A program made the position numbers and the translations under genes. Positions 1 through 7,234 of a stretch of DNA of 64,000 bases are shown one piece after another. Position 1 is the first letter of the stretch. Each line of letters starts with the position of its first letter. The notes below the pieces were generated by a model, which was given only the letters and a program-made list of their open reading frames with translations, did no database searches and was not told where the DNA came from. This DNA comes from Actinophytocola sp963727495 (GTDB lineage Bacteria > Actinomycetota > Actinomycetes > Mycobacteriales > Pseudonocardiaceae), in NCBI GenBank assembly GCA_963727495.1, contig CAVSGQ010000009.1:186001-250000 (forward strand), read 5' to 3'.

Positions 1-110
1 CGATCATCGTCGGCAACTACCTGACCAACCTCGGCCGCCCGGCCCAGCAGGACCTGGACATGCTGACCGAGCTGAACATGCCGATCAAGGCGCTGAGCGA
101 GACGCTCTGA
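1..110 (+). CDS. bioB: Biotin synthase, C-terminal end (partial at window edge)
   Basis: Only the last 35 codons are in the window, read from base 3 to the TGA at 108-110. The tail contains GNYLTNLGRPAQQDLDML and ends PIKALSETL, which matches the C-terminus of actinobacterial BioB, the radical-SAM enzyme that inserts sulfur into dethiobiotin. The identification is supported by the next two genes, whose order (auxiliary protein, then DUF2567 membrane protein) is the usual one after bioB in mycobacteria and relatives. The catalytic CxxxCxxC motif lies upstream and cannot be checked here. Confidence 0.88.
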   Translation, partial: IIVGNYLTNLGRPAQQDLDMLTELNMPIKALSETL

Positions 111-112
111 CC

Positions 113-325
113 ATGTACTGCGTGCACTGCGGCAAGCCGGCGGGCGAGGGCGACCACACCCGGTGCGCCGGCGCGCGCGGGGCGCTGGAGCCACCGCGCC
201 ACTGCCCCGAGTGCGCGCGCCGCATGGTCGTCCAGGTGACCCCGTCCGGCTGGTCCGCGCGATGCAGCCGGCACGGTGACCGCACGTCGTACGACGCGCC
301 GCCGCCGACTAGTCTTCGTTATTGA
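113..325 (+). CDS. bsaP: Biotin synthase auxiliary protein BsaP
   Basis: A 70-residue protein starting two bases after the bioB stop, so translationally coupled to it. It is Cys-rich: MYCVHCGKP at the N-terminus, one Cys near residue 18, then HCPECARRM and a further Cys near residue 51 (ARCSRHG), a pattern suited to binding an Fe-S cluster or metal. Size, Cys spacing and position match the small protein that follows bioB in mycobacteria (Rv1590 in M. tuberculosis) and has been reported to be required by those biotin synthases for the last step of biotin formation. The cofactor is inferred from the cysteines, not visible. It overlaps only an alternative TTG start of the next gene. Confidence 0.85.
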   Translation: MYCVHCGKPAGEGDHTRCAGARGALEPPRHCPECARRMVVQVTPSGWSARCSRHGDRTSYDAPPPTSLRY

Positions 326-351
326 CAGCTGGTGACGGAGCGGAGGCAGGC

Positions 352-999
352 GTGTCGGAACAGCCGGTCGGGGCGCAGGACGCCGCCCCACCCCGGGCGG
401 AGCACGCCGCGGACAACGGTTCCGGCCCGACCGGGTACCCGCCGTCCGGCTACCACCCGTACGACGTGCCAGCCTGGCGGTTCGAACGGCCCCGCGTCGT
501 GATCAAGGCCGACCTGCTGCCCGCGGTGAGCACGCTGTTCACGGTGTCGCTGTTCGGCCTCGCGGTCGGCTGGCTGTGGTCGCTGCTCGCGCCGCCGCAG
601 CGCATGGTGATCGCCCAGGACGGCAAGGCTGTCCCGCTCACCGCGGAGAGCTTCCACCGCTTCGACGACCTCGCGCTGTTCACCGTGATGGGCCTCGGCG
701 CCGGTCTGTGCACCGGTCTGGCCGTGTGGTTCCTCCGCGAGCGCCGCGGCCCGGTGATGCTGGTCGCCGCCGTGCTCGGCGCCGCCGCGGGCGGCTGGCT
801 CGCGATGCGCGTCGGCCTCGGCTGGGCCGAGGGCCGCTACCCGGTCGGCGGCGACGTCAAGGTGCTCGACGTCGTGGTGCGGGCGCCGCAGCTGGAGTCC
901 GGCTGGGTGCTGCTGGCCTGGCCGCTGACCGCCGCGCTGGTGTACGGCGTGATGGCCGCGTGGAACAGCACGGACGACCTCGGCCGCCGGCTGGGCTGA
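352..999 (+). CDS. DUF2567 family membrane protein
   Basis: A 215-residue protein with a proline-rich cytoplasmic N-terminus (about 45 residues) and four predicted membrane spans: around VSTLFTVSLFGLAVGWLW, FTVMGLGAGLCTGLAVWFL, VMLVAAVLGAAAGGWLAM and a last one with LLAWPLTAALVYGVMAAW. I chose the GTG at 352 because GGAGG sits 5 bp before it at 342-346; a TTG at 322 would overlap bsaP. The family has no established function. It follows bioB-bsaP here as in mycobacteria (Rv1591 position), but a role in biotin metabolism is only inferred from that linkage. Its stop is followed 42 bp later by the first 21-bp repeat array. Confidence 0.8.
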   Translation: MSEQPVGAQDAAPPRAEHAADNGSGPTGYPPSGYHPYDVPAWRFERPRVVIKADLLPAVSTLFTVSLFGLAVGWLWSLLAPPQRMVIAQDGKAVPLTAESFHRFDDLALFTVMGLGAGLCTGLAVWFLRERRGPVMLVAAVLGAAAGGWLAMRVGLGWAEGRYPVGGDVKVLDVVVRAPQLESGWVLLAWPLTAALVYGVMAAWNSTDDLGRRLG

Positions 1000-1040
1000 C
1001 GGCGCTTCGCCAGCCCTACCCGACCCACCCGACCCCCATC

Positions 1041-1226
1041 CGGTCGACCCGACCCGTCGCGCGGTCGACCCGACCTGTCACGCGGTCGACCCGACCCCCC
1101 ACGCGGTCGAGTCGTCCTGTGGCGCGGTCGAGTCGACCTGTCGCGCGGTCGACCCGACGCTGGGCGCGCCGGTCGGTTCGGTGATGTGTGGGGTCGGCTC
1201 GTCCGCGTCGCGGGTCGGGTCGGGCG
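1041..1226. repeat. 21-bp repeat array, locus 1: six direct units then three inverted units
   Basis: Six direct units of exactly 21 bp start with CGGTCGA at 1041, 1062, 1083, 1104, 1125 and 1146. The core is GGTCGAGTCGACC or GGTCGACCCGACC, followed by TGTGGCG-like bases. After 1167 the same unit appears inverted, with GGTCGG(T/C/G)TCG cores at 1171, 1192 and 1213, again 21 bp apart. The array fills the gap between convergent genes (DUF2567 and the LON-domain gene) and runs up to the latter's stop codon. Its transcript could fold into a long hairpin. The same architecture recurs at 48611 and 62002. Confidence 0.9.
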
Positions 1227-1227
1227 G

Positions 1228-1953
1228 TCAGTTCTTGCTGGCGTGGCGGCGCAGCTCGGTCGGCGGCGCGGGCACCGCGTGCAGCGCCGCGACGATGCCC
1301 GCCTCCCGGTTGAGCATCCGGCCGATCAGCCGCAGCCGGTGCAGCGGGCGGGTCTCCTCCAGCAGGCGCTGGCGGTCCTCCAGCGGCAGCAGGCAGTCGC
1401 CGGCCAGCTGGTGGGCGAGCTCGGTGACCTCGGTGTCGTCGGCCGGCTCGCTCCAGTCGCCCTGCTGCCACGCGGCCTGGCAGTACCGCCGGTACGCGGC
1501 GCGTGCGGCCCGGGCCAGCGAGCCGATCGTGTCGGCCACGTCGCGCCGGCCGGGGACCATCGCCGGGGCGTCGGGCAGCCACTTGACCGCGCCCAGCAGG
1601 TACGGCGCGCTGGACGAGTCCACCGCCAGCAGCCGGAACCGGCGCTCGCCGACGGTGACGATGTCGAACCTGCCGTCCGGCAGCCGCTTGGCCTGGCGCA
1701 GCACCGCCGCGCAGCCGACGGCCTGCAGCTGCTCGCACGAGGTCACCTCGATCTCGTGGCTCGGCGCGAGCGCGATGACCCCGAAACGCTTGTCCGGCAC
1801 CGTCCCGGTCATCAGGTCGACCGTCAGCTGCCGGTAGCGCGGCTCGAAGATGTGCAACGGCAGGGGAGTGCCCGGCAGCAACACCGTCTGCAGCGGGAAG
1901 AGCGGAATCGTCTCGGGCGTCGAACCCGATTCGAAACCAGCCCCCGCGTCCAT
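1228..1953 (-). CDS. LON substrate-binding domain protein
   Basis: 241 residues, ATG start with a GGGAG ribosome-binding site 6-7 bp upstream. The N-terminal half carries IPLFPLQTVLLPGTPLPLHI and FEPRYRQL, the hallmark of the N-terminal (substrate-recognition) domain of Lon protease. The ATPase and Ser-Lys protease domains are absent, so this is a stand-alone LON-domain protein of the kind coded near nad and bio genes in mycobacteria (Rv1593c position). Such proteins are presumed adaptor-like; no substrate is known and none can be read from the sequence. The C-terminal 100 residues are helical. The gene ends in the 21-bp repeat array, convergent with the DUF2567 gene. Confidence 0.88.
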   Translation of the reverse strand: MDAGAGFESGSTPETIPLFPLQTVLLPGTPLPLHIFEPRYRQLTVDLMTGTVPDKRFGVIALAPSHEIEVTSCEQLQAVGCAAVLRQAKRLPDGRFDIVTVGERRFRLLAVDSSSAPYLLGAVKWLPDAPAMVPGRRDVADTIGSLARAARAAYRRYCQAAWQQGDWSEPADDTEVTELAHQLAGDCLLPLEDRQRLLEETRPLHRLRLIGRMLNREAGIVAALHAVPAPPTELRRHASKN

Positions 1954-2000
1954 CTCGGTCTCCCTTCCGGAGTGTTGTGAACTGGGCTCGCTGCTTCAAC

Positions 2001-2717
2001 CTACGACGCGTCGCCGCTGCGCGCTTGGTTCGGCGGCCGGAACACCGCGAAGGGGTCGGTCACGGCCATGCTGGGATCGGTGAACCGGAACAGCGCGGCG
2101 GGCCGGCCGCCGGCACGGCCCGGGGGAGCGGTCTCACCGGTCGGCTCGAGCAGTCCGCGGCGCGCGAGCACCCGCTGGAGGTTCGTCGCCGAGACCCGGT
2201 AGCCGAGCGCCGCCGAGTACAGCTCGCGCAGCGCGGAGACGGTGAACACCGGCGGCGCGAGTGCGAAGCCGATGTTCGTGTACGACAGCTTCGCCCGCAG
2301 CCGGTCGCGGGCTCGGCGCACGATCGACTCGTGGTCGAACGCCGTGTCCGGCAGCGCGTCGAGCGGGTGCCACCGGGTGTCCTCCGGCAGGTCAGGGTCG
2401 ACGTCGGAGGGGACCAGCCCGAGGAACGCGGTCGCCACCACGCGCTCGCCGGGCACCCGGTGCGGGGCGCTGAACACCGCGAGCTGCTCGACGTGCGACA
2501 ACTGCCGCACGTCCACCTTCTCCGCCAGCTGCCGCCTGATCGAGGTCTCCACGTCCTCGGCCGCGCCGAGCCGCCCGCCGGGCAGTGACCACCGGTGCGC
2601 GTGCGGCTCCAGAGCGCGCTGCCAGAGCAGGACCTGGAGTGAGCCTGCTCGCACCTGGAGCACCGCGGCCAGAACTTCGTGGGCCGCGGGCAGGGGTGCG
2701 GTGGTAGCATCGACCAT
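2001..2717 (-). CDS. nrtR: NrtR-type Nudix-related transcriptional regulator of NAD synthesis
   Basis: 238 residues. Residues about 10-140 form a Nudix fold, with PGGRLGAAEDVETSIRRQL in place of the Nudix box. The catalytic REuxEE segment reads RQLAEK, so two acidic metal ligands are gone, as expected of a ligand sensor rather than a hydrolase. The C-terminal 90 residues (YTNIGFALAPPVFTVSALRE, then ALGYRVSATNLQRVLARRGL) match the winged-helix domain of NrtR regulators, which sense ADP-ribose-type NAD metabolites and repress nad operons. It is divergent from nadA, and the operator-like inverted repeat abuts its ATG at 2717, so autorepression and joint control of nadABC are likely. The regulatory role is inferred from family and position. 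Confidence 0.88.
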   Translation of the reverse strand: MVDATTAPLPAAHEVLAAVLQVRAGSLQVLLWQRALEPHAHRWSLPGGRLGAAEDVETSIRRQLAEKVDVRQLSHVEQLAVFSAPHRVPGERVVATAFLGLVPSDVDPDLPEDTRWHPLDALPDTAFDHESIVRRARDRLRAKLSYTNIGFALAPPVFTVSALRELYSAALGYRVSATNLQRVLARRGLLEPTGETAPPGRAGGRPAALFRFTDPSMAVTDPFAVFRPPNQARSGDAS

Positions 2718-2718
2718 G

Positions 2719-2739
2719 TTTTCGATCCTAAGGCGAAAA
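2719..2739. promoter_or_regulatory. Probable NrtR operator between nrtR and nadA
   Basis: Perfect inverted repeat TTTTCG-N9-CGAAAA in the 69-bp gap between the divergent nrtR and nadA genes. It begins one base outside the nrtR start codon, so a bound dimer would block nrtR directly and the opposing nadA promoter. The symmetry and place are seen; the identity of the binding protein is inferred from the adjacent regulator. Confidence 0.65.
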
Positions 2740-2786
2740 CCTCTGGATGGGAAGTCGGCGAGGACGCTGACCCGAGGGAGGATGAC

Positions 2787-3839
2787 ATGGCCGCGACGGA
2801 GGACCTGCTTGCGGGGTCCGGCATCGGTGTTGCCGAACGCGAGCCGACCGGCCTGACGCCGTACGGCGGCGTCGAGCCGGACGCCGCGTGGCGCGACGAG
2901 GTGCGCCGGCTCGCGCGGGAACGCGACGCCGTGCTTCTCGCGCACAACTACCAGCTGCCGGAGATCCAGGACATCGCCGACCACACCGGCGACTCGCTCG
3001 CGCTGAGCCGGATCGCCGCCGAGAGCGACGCCGCGACCATCGTGTTCTGCGGCGTGCACTTCATGGCCGAGACCGCCAAGATCCTCAGCCCGCACAAGAC
3101 GGTGCTGATCCCGGACGCGCGGGCCGGCTGCTCGCTCGCGGACTCCATCGACGCCGACCAGCTGCGCGCGTGGAAGGCCGAGCACCCCGGCGCGACCGTG
3201 GTGTCCTATGTGAACACCACGGCCGAGGTGAAGGCGGAGACCGACATCTGCTGCACCTCGTCCAACGCGGTCGACGTGGTGCGCTCCATCCCGGCCGACC
3301 GCGAGGTGCTGTTCCTGCCCGACCAGTTCCTCGGCGCGCACGTGCGGCGGCAGACCGGCCGGGAGAACCTGCACGTGTGGGCCGGCGAGTGCCACGTGCA
3401 CGCCGGCATCAACGGTCCGGAACTGGCGGCGCGGGCCGCCGCCGACCCGGACGCCGACCTGTTCGTGCACCCGGAGTGCGGCTGCGCGACCTCGGCGCTG
3501 TACCTGGCGGGGGAGGGCGTGGTGCCGGCCTCGCAGGTCAAGATCCTCTCCACCGGGGACATGGTCGCCGAGGCGCGCGCGACCAGGGCGCGGTCGGTGC
3601 TCGTCGCGACCGAGATCGGCATGCTGCACCAGCTGCGCCGGGCCGCCCCGGAGATCGACTTCCGCGCGGTGAACGACCGCGCGTCCTGCCGGTACATGAA
3701 GATGATCACGCCCGCCGCCCTGCTGCGGTCGCTGCGCGAGGGCGTGGACGAGGTCGACGTGGACCCGGTGATCGCCGAGCGCGCCCGCGGCGCCGTGCGT
3801 CGCATGATCGAGATCGGCAAGCCGGGTGGTGGCGAGTGA
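2787..3839 (+). CDS. nadA: Quinolinate synthase
   Basis: 350 residues. Condenses iminoaspartate (from NadB) with dihydroxyacetone phosphate to quinolinate in the cytoplasm. Visible family features are LLAHNYQLPEIQDIADHTGD near residue 50 and three Cys-bearing segments that hold the [4Fe-4S] cluster: VFCGVHFMAE, WAGECHVHAGI and ASCRYMKM. HPECGC is also present. The ATG at 2787 has GGGAGG 5 bp upstream. The stop overlaps the nadB start (GTGA), so nadA-nadB-nadC form one operon. Transcription is probably repressed by NrtR through the inverted repeat at 2719-2739. Confidence 0.97.
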   Translation: MAATEDLLAGSGIGVAEREPTGLTPYGGVEPDAAWRDEVRRLARERDAVLLAHNYQLPEIQDIADHTGDSLALSRIAAESDAATIVFCGVHFMAETAKILSPHKTVLIPDARAGCSLADSIDADQLRAWKAEHPGATVVSYVNTTAEVKAETDICCTSSNAVDVVRSIPADREVLFLPDQFLGAHVRRQTGRENLHVWAGECHVHAGINGPELAARAAADPDADLFVHPECGCATSALYLAGEGVVPASQVKILSTGDMVAEARATRARSVLVATEIGMLHQLRRAAPEIDFRAVNDRASCRYMKMITPAALLRSLREGVDEVDVDPVIAERARGAVRRMIEIGKPGGGE

Positions 3840-5443
3840 ACCCCCGCTGGGAGGCTGCCGCGGACCTGGTGGTCGTCGGCACCGGGGTCGCCGGGCTGAC
3901 CGCCGCGCTGCGGGCCGCCGAGCTGGGCCTGCGGGTGCTCGTGGTCACCAAGGACGCGGCCGACGGCGGCAACACGCGGTGGGCCCAGGGCGGCGTCGCG
4001 GTCGTGCTCGGCGACGACGCGGCGGACTCCGTCGGCCGGCACATCGAGGACACCCTGGTGGCCGGCGGCGGGCTGTGCGACCCCGTGGCGACCGAGCGGA
4101 TCATCTCCGACGGCCCGGCCGCGGTCGCGCGGCTGCGGGCCCGCGGCGCGGTCTTCGACCGCGACGGCGACCGGCTCGCCCGGACCCGCGAGGGCGGGCA
4201 CACCGCGTTCCGGGTGGTGCACGCCGGCGGTGACGCGACCGGCGCCGAGGTCGAGCGGGCGCTGCTGGCGGCCTCGCGGGACGGCCGAGTGCCCATGCTC
4301 GAGCACCACGTCGCGGTCGACACGCTGCGCACGCCGGCCGGCGAGGTCGCCGGCCTGCTCGTGCTCGACGGTGACGGCGTGCCGGGGGTGCTGACCGCGC
4401 CGGCCGTGCTGCTGGCCACCGGCGGGCTCGGCCAGCTCTACCAGGCGACGTCCAACCCCGCGGTGGCGACGGCGGACGGCGTGGCGATCGCGCTGCGGGC
4501 CGGTGCCGCGGTGGCGGACCTCGAGTTCGTCCAGTTCCACCCGACCGTGCTCTACACCGGCGAGGGCGCGCGGGGACGGTGCCCGCTGGTCACCGAGGCG
4601 GTGCGCGGCGAGGGCGCGGTGCTGGTCGACTCGCGGGGCGAGCGGGTGATGGCCGGCGTTCACCCGCTCGGCGACCTCGCACCGCGGGACGTGGTGTCGG
4701 CGGCGATCACCCGGCGGGCCGCCGAACTGGGCGAGGACCACGTGTTCCTCGACGCCACGCACCTCGACGCGCCGACGTTCCGGCGCCGGTTCCCGACCGT
4801 GCTGGCGGCGTGCCTCGCCGTCGGGGTCGACCCGACGGTGACGCCGATCCCGGTCTCTCCCGCGGCGCACTTCTCCTGCGGCGGCGTGGTGGCGACCGTG
4901 GACGGGCGGACCGCGGTGCCCGGGCTCTACGCGGCGGGCGAGGTGGCGCGTACGGGGCTGCACGGGGCGAACCGGCTGGCGTCGAACAGCCTGCTGGAAG
5001 GGCTGGTCGTCGGCACCCGGGCGGCCGAGGCGGTGGCCGCCGACCTCGCGCTGGGCGTGCTGGCCGAACCGCGGCTGGCCGCCTGCCAGCCGGTGCCGGT
5101 GGTGCCGGTGGCCGGGCGGGACACGCTGCAGCGGGTGATGAGCCGCTACGCGGGGATCGGCCGGGACGCCGAGGGGCTCGCGGTGGTCGGTTCCGTGCTC
5201 GACGTGTCCGCTGTGGACCGTCCACTCGAGACTCGCATGCTGGTGGAGGACGCGGCGCTGACGCTGGCCGCCCGCGCGCTGCTCGCGGCGGCGGACGCGC
5301 GGACGGAGACGCGCGGCTGCCATGTGCGCGACGACCACCCCGCCGCGGACCCGCGGTGGGCGCGCTCGCTCACCGTCCGCCTCACCCCGTCCGGCCAGCC
5401 GATGCTGGACCGCCCGGCCGAGCTCGCCCGAGGAGCGGCATGA
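3836..5443 (+). CDS. nadB: L-aspartate oxidase
   Basis: 535 residues. FAD-dependent oxidation of L-aspartate to iminoaspartate, feeding NadA. The N-terminal dinucleotide-binding motif VVGTGVAGLTAAL is followed by GGNTRWAQGGVAV and later EFVQFHPT and RDVVSAAI, all typical of the succinate dehydrogenase/fumarate reductase flavoprotein family to which NadB belongs. HFSCGGV and GLHGANRLASNSLLEGLVVG mark the C-terminal part of the FAD domain. The GTG start overlaps the nadA stop, and the stop overlaps the nadC ATG (ATGA), with AGGAG at 5431-5435 serving nadC. Length is normal for the family. Confidence 0.96.
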   Translation: MNPRWEAAADLVVVGTGVAGLTAALRAAELGLRVLVVTKDAADGGNTRWAQGGVAVVLGDDAADSVGRHIEDTLVAGGGLCDPVATERIISDGPAAVARLRARGAVFDRDGDRLARTREGGHTAFRVVHAGGDATGAEVERALLAASRDGRVPMLEHHVAVDTLRTPAGEVAGLLVLDGDGVPGVLTAPAVLLATGGLGQLYQATSNPAVATADGVAIALRAGAAVADLEFVQFHPTVLYTGEGARGRCPLVTEAVRGEGAVLVDSRGERVMAGVHPLGDLAPRDVVSAAITRRAAELGEDHVFLDATHLDAPTFRRRFPTVLAACLAVGVDPTVTPIPVSPAAHFSCGGVVATVDGRTAVPGLYAAGEVARTGLHGANRLASNSLLEGLVVGTRAAEAVAADLALGVLAEPRLAACQPVPVVPVAGRDTLQRVMSRYAGIGRDAEGLAVVGSVLDVSAVDRPLETRMLVEDAALTLAARALLAAADARTETRGCHVRDDHPAADPRWARSLTVRLTPSGQPMLDRPAELARGAA

Positions 5444-6288
5444 CCGACCCCGACATGTCCGACGTCCACCGCGTCGTCGAGGTGGCGCTGGCGGAGGACC
5501 TGCGTTACGGCCCGGACGCCACGACGGCGGCCACCGTGCCCGCCGGTGCGGTGGCGGTGGCCGAGCTGACGCCGCGGGTGGCCGGCACCCTGGCCGGGGT
5601 GCCGGTGGCGCTCGCGGTGTTCTCCACGGTCCTCGACACGGTCGAGGTGCTGGCCGAGCGCAAGGACGGCGAACGGCTCGCGCCGGGGGAGCCGGCCCTG
5701 GTGCTGCGCGGCCCGGTGCGCGGGCTGCTGACCGCCGAGCGGACCGCGCTGAACCTGCTCTGCCACCTGTCCGGGGTGGCGACCGCGACGTCGGCCTGGG
5801 TCGACGCGATCGCCGGCACCGGCGCGGTGGTGCGCGACTCCCGCAAGACACTGCCCGGCCTGCGCCTGCTGGAGAAGTACGCGGTGCGCTGCGGCGGCGG
5901 CGAGAACCACCGCCTCGGCCTCGGCGATGCGGTGCTGATCAAGGACAACCACGTGCACGCGGCCGGCTCGGTGACCGCCGCGCTGCGGGCCGCACGAGCC
6001 CACGCCCCCGAGCTGCCCTGCGAGGTGGAGGTCGACACGCTCGAGCAGCTGGACGAGGCCCTCGCCGAGCGGGCCGAGCTGGTCCTGCTGGACAACTTCA
6101 CCCCCGCCGCGTGCGCGGAGGCGGTCCGCCGCGTGGCCGCCCGGGGCGCGCCGACGAAGCTGGAGGTCTCGGGCGGCCTGCGGCTGGCCGACGCCCGCAG
6201 CTACGCCGAGACCGGCGTGCACTACCTGGCGGTCGGCGCGCTGACCCATTCCGCCCCGGCGCTGGACCTGGGCATGGACCTGCGCTGA
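5440..6288 (+). CDS. nadC: Nicotinate-nucleotide pyrophosphorylase (quinolinate phosphoribosyltransferase)
   Basis: 282 residues. Converts quinolinate and PRPP to nicotinate mononucleotide, the last step of the de novo branch coded by this operon. The conserved block DSRKTLPGLRLLEKYAVRCG followed by GGENHRLGLGDAVLIKDNH carries the substrate-binding Arg, Lys and His residues; LEVSGG and YAETGVHYLAVGALTHSA form the phosphate-binding end of the barrel. The start overlaps nadB by 4 bp. The gene is followed at once by a strong hairpin (6291-6325). Confidence 0.97.
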   Translation: MTDPDMSDVHRVVEVALAEDLRYGPDATTAATVPAGAVAVAELTPRVAGTLAGVPVALAVFSTVLDTVEVLAERKDGERLAPGEPALVLRGPVRGLLTAERTALNLLCHLSGVATATSAWVDAIAGTGAVVRDSRKTLPGLRLLEKYAVRCGGGENHRLGLGDAVLIKDNHVHAAGSVTAALRAARAHAPELPCEVEVDTLEQLDEALAERAELVLLDNFTPAACAEAVRRVAARGAPTKLEVSGGLRLADARSYAETGVHYLAVGALTHSAPALDLGMDLR

Positions 6289-6290
6289 CC

Positions 6291-6325
6291 GAGAGGCCGC
6301 GAGGTGTCCAGATGCGCGGCCTCTC
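6291..6325 (+). terminator. Hairpin terminator after nadABC
   Basis: Perfect 11-bp stem GAGAGGCCGCG/CGCGGCCTCTC with a 13-base loop, starting 3 bases after the nadC stop. There is no U-tract, which is usual for actinobacterial terminators. Confidence 0.7.
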
Positions 6326-6401
6326 GAGCAGTGACTCCACGAGCAGGCGCACCACGGTGAGCTGGGCGCGCATGTGCCCGTCGTCCCCGGGCCCGCGCTG
6401 C

Positions 6402-6596
6402 AACGCCTCGGTCCGCAGTCACGCCGAGCTGGACGAGGCCGAGGAGCTCGACGAGGGGAACCCGGGCGAGCTCGCCGCCGGCGTGGCGGGCCTGCGGTCG
6501 CGGCTGCCGAACGTGTCGATCGTCGGCGGCTGCTGCGGCACCGACGCCCGCCACGTCGCGAGCATGTGGAACGTCGAGCTGCCGGTTCCGGTGTAG
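6402..6596 (+). pseudogene. C-terminal remnant of a homocysteine S-methyltransferase
   Basis: About 64 codons ending at the TAG at 6594-6596 read NASVRSHAELDEAEELDEG, then LPNVSIVGGCCGTDARHVAS. This is the C-terminal signature of the homocysteine S-methyltransferase (MmuM/betaine-homocysteine methyltransferase) family, including the GGCCGT segment with two of the three zinc-binding Cys. The N-terminal 230 or so residues, with the first Cys ligand, are missing: upstream lies only the nadC terminator and sequence with no recognisable homology. I read it as a truncated, non-functional fragment rather than a small gene, since no good start precedes the conserved part. Confidence 0.75.
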
Positions 6597-6599
6597 GTC

Positions 6600-7184
6600 C
6601 TACGGTTCCCGCCGCTCGGAGATCGCGCGCAGGTCGGCGAGCCCGCGCAGCAGGTGGCCGCCCGCCGGGGTGGACGCCGGGTCCAGCAGCCACTGCATGG
6701 ACAGCCCGTCGCACACGGCCATCACCCAGCTCGCGACCGCGGTGCACCGGGGGTCCTCGGCGGGCACCTCCAGCGCGGCCGCGACCAGCCCGGCGACCCG
6801 GCGGCGGGTGCCGCGGTACATCCCGGCGAGCTGCTCGCGCAGCTGCGGGTCCCGGTCCGCCTGGGCCAGAGCCTCCACAAAGGACACCAGCAGCGCGCGG
6901 CGGCCGGTCAGCGAGTCGAGCAGGGCCGCCCACGCCAGGTGTGCGCGCTCGATCGGCGAGGCGTCCGGGTCGGCCATCGCGGCCGTGGTCAGCTGGGTGG
7001 TCCACTCCTCGAACACCGTGCCCAGCGCGGCGTTGAGCAGGCCCGCCTTCGAGCCGAAGTGGTAGCCGATCGAGGCGAGGTTCGTGCCCGACGCCGCGAC
7101 GAGGTCGCGCGTGGTGATGTGCGCGTAGCCCTTGTCCTCCAGCAGTTGCCGCGCGGCGGCGAGCAGCTGTTCGCGATGGCCCAC
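6600..7184 (-). CDS. TetR family transcriptional regulator (next to P450)
   Basis: 194 residues, GTG start. The N-terminal 50 residues form the TetR helix-turn-helix: REQLLAAARQLLEDKGYAHI, TTRDLVAASGTNLASIGYHF, then GSKAGLL. The remainder is an all-helical ligand domain without assignable ligand. It is transcribed divergently from the cytochrome P450 gene across a 50-bp gap that holds a perfect 14-bp palindrome (7212-7225), so it probably represses both itself and the P450. The ligand may be the P450 substrate or product, but that is inference. Confidence 0.9.
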   Translation of the reverse strand: MGHREQLLAAARQLLEDKGYAHITTRDLVAASGTNLASIGYHFGSKAGLLNAALGTVFEEWTTQLTTAAMADPDASPIERAHLAWAALLDSLTGRRALLVSFVEALAQADRDPQLREQLAGMYRGTRRRVAGLVAAALEVPAEDPRCTAVASWVMAVCDGLSMQWLLDPASTPAGGHLLRGLADLRAISERREP

Positions 7185-7211
7185 GCGCCGACGTTACCTT
7201 GTGAACGCATC

Positions 7212-7225
7212 TATACGCGCGTATA
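7212..7225. promoter_or_regulatory. Palindromic operator between TetR and P450 genes
   Basis: Perfect 14-bp palindrome TATACGCGCGTATA in the 50-bp divergent gap, 9 bp before the P450 ATG. Its size and symmetry suit a TetR dimer. Because it sits inside the only possible promoter space, binding would block both genes. Confidence 0.65.
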
Positions 7226-7234
7226 AACGGGGTC

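Noticed and set aside
1016..1184. Heptad-repeat protein (RSTRPVA on plus, RATGRVD on minus) encoded by the 21-bp units
   Set aside because: 21 bp is divisible by three, so every frame looks repetitive. The frames extend as shadows of real genes, and no start site or conservation supports translation.
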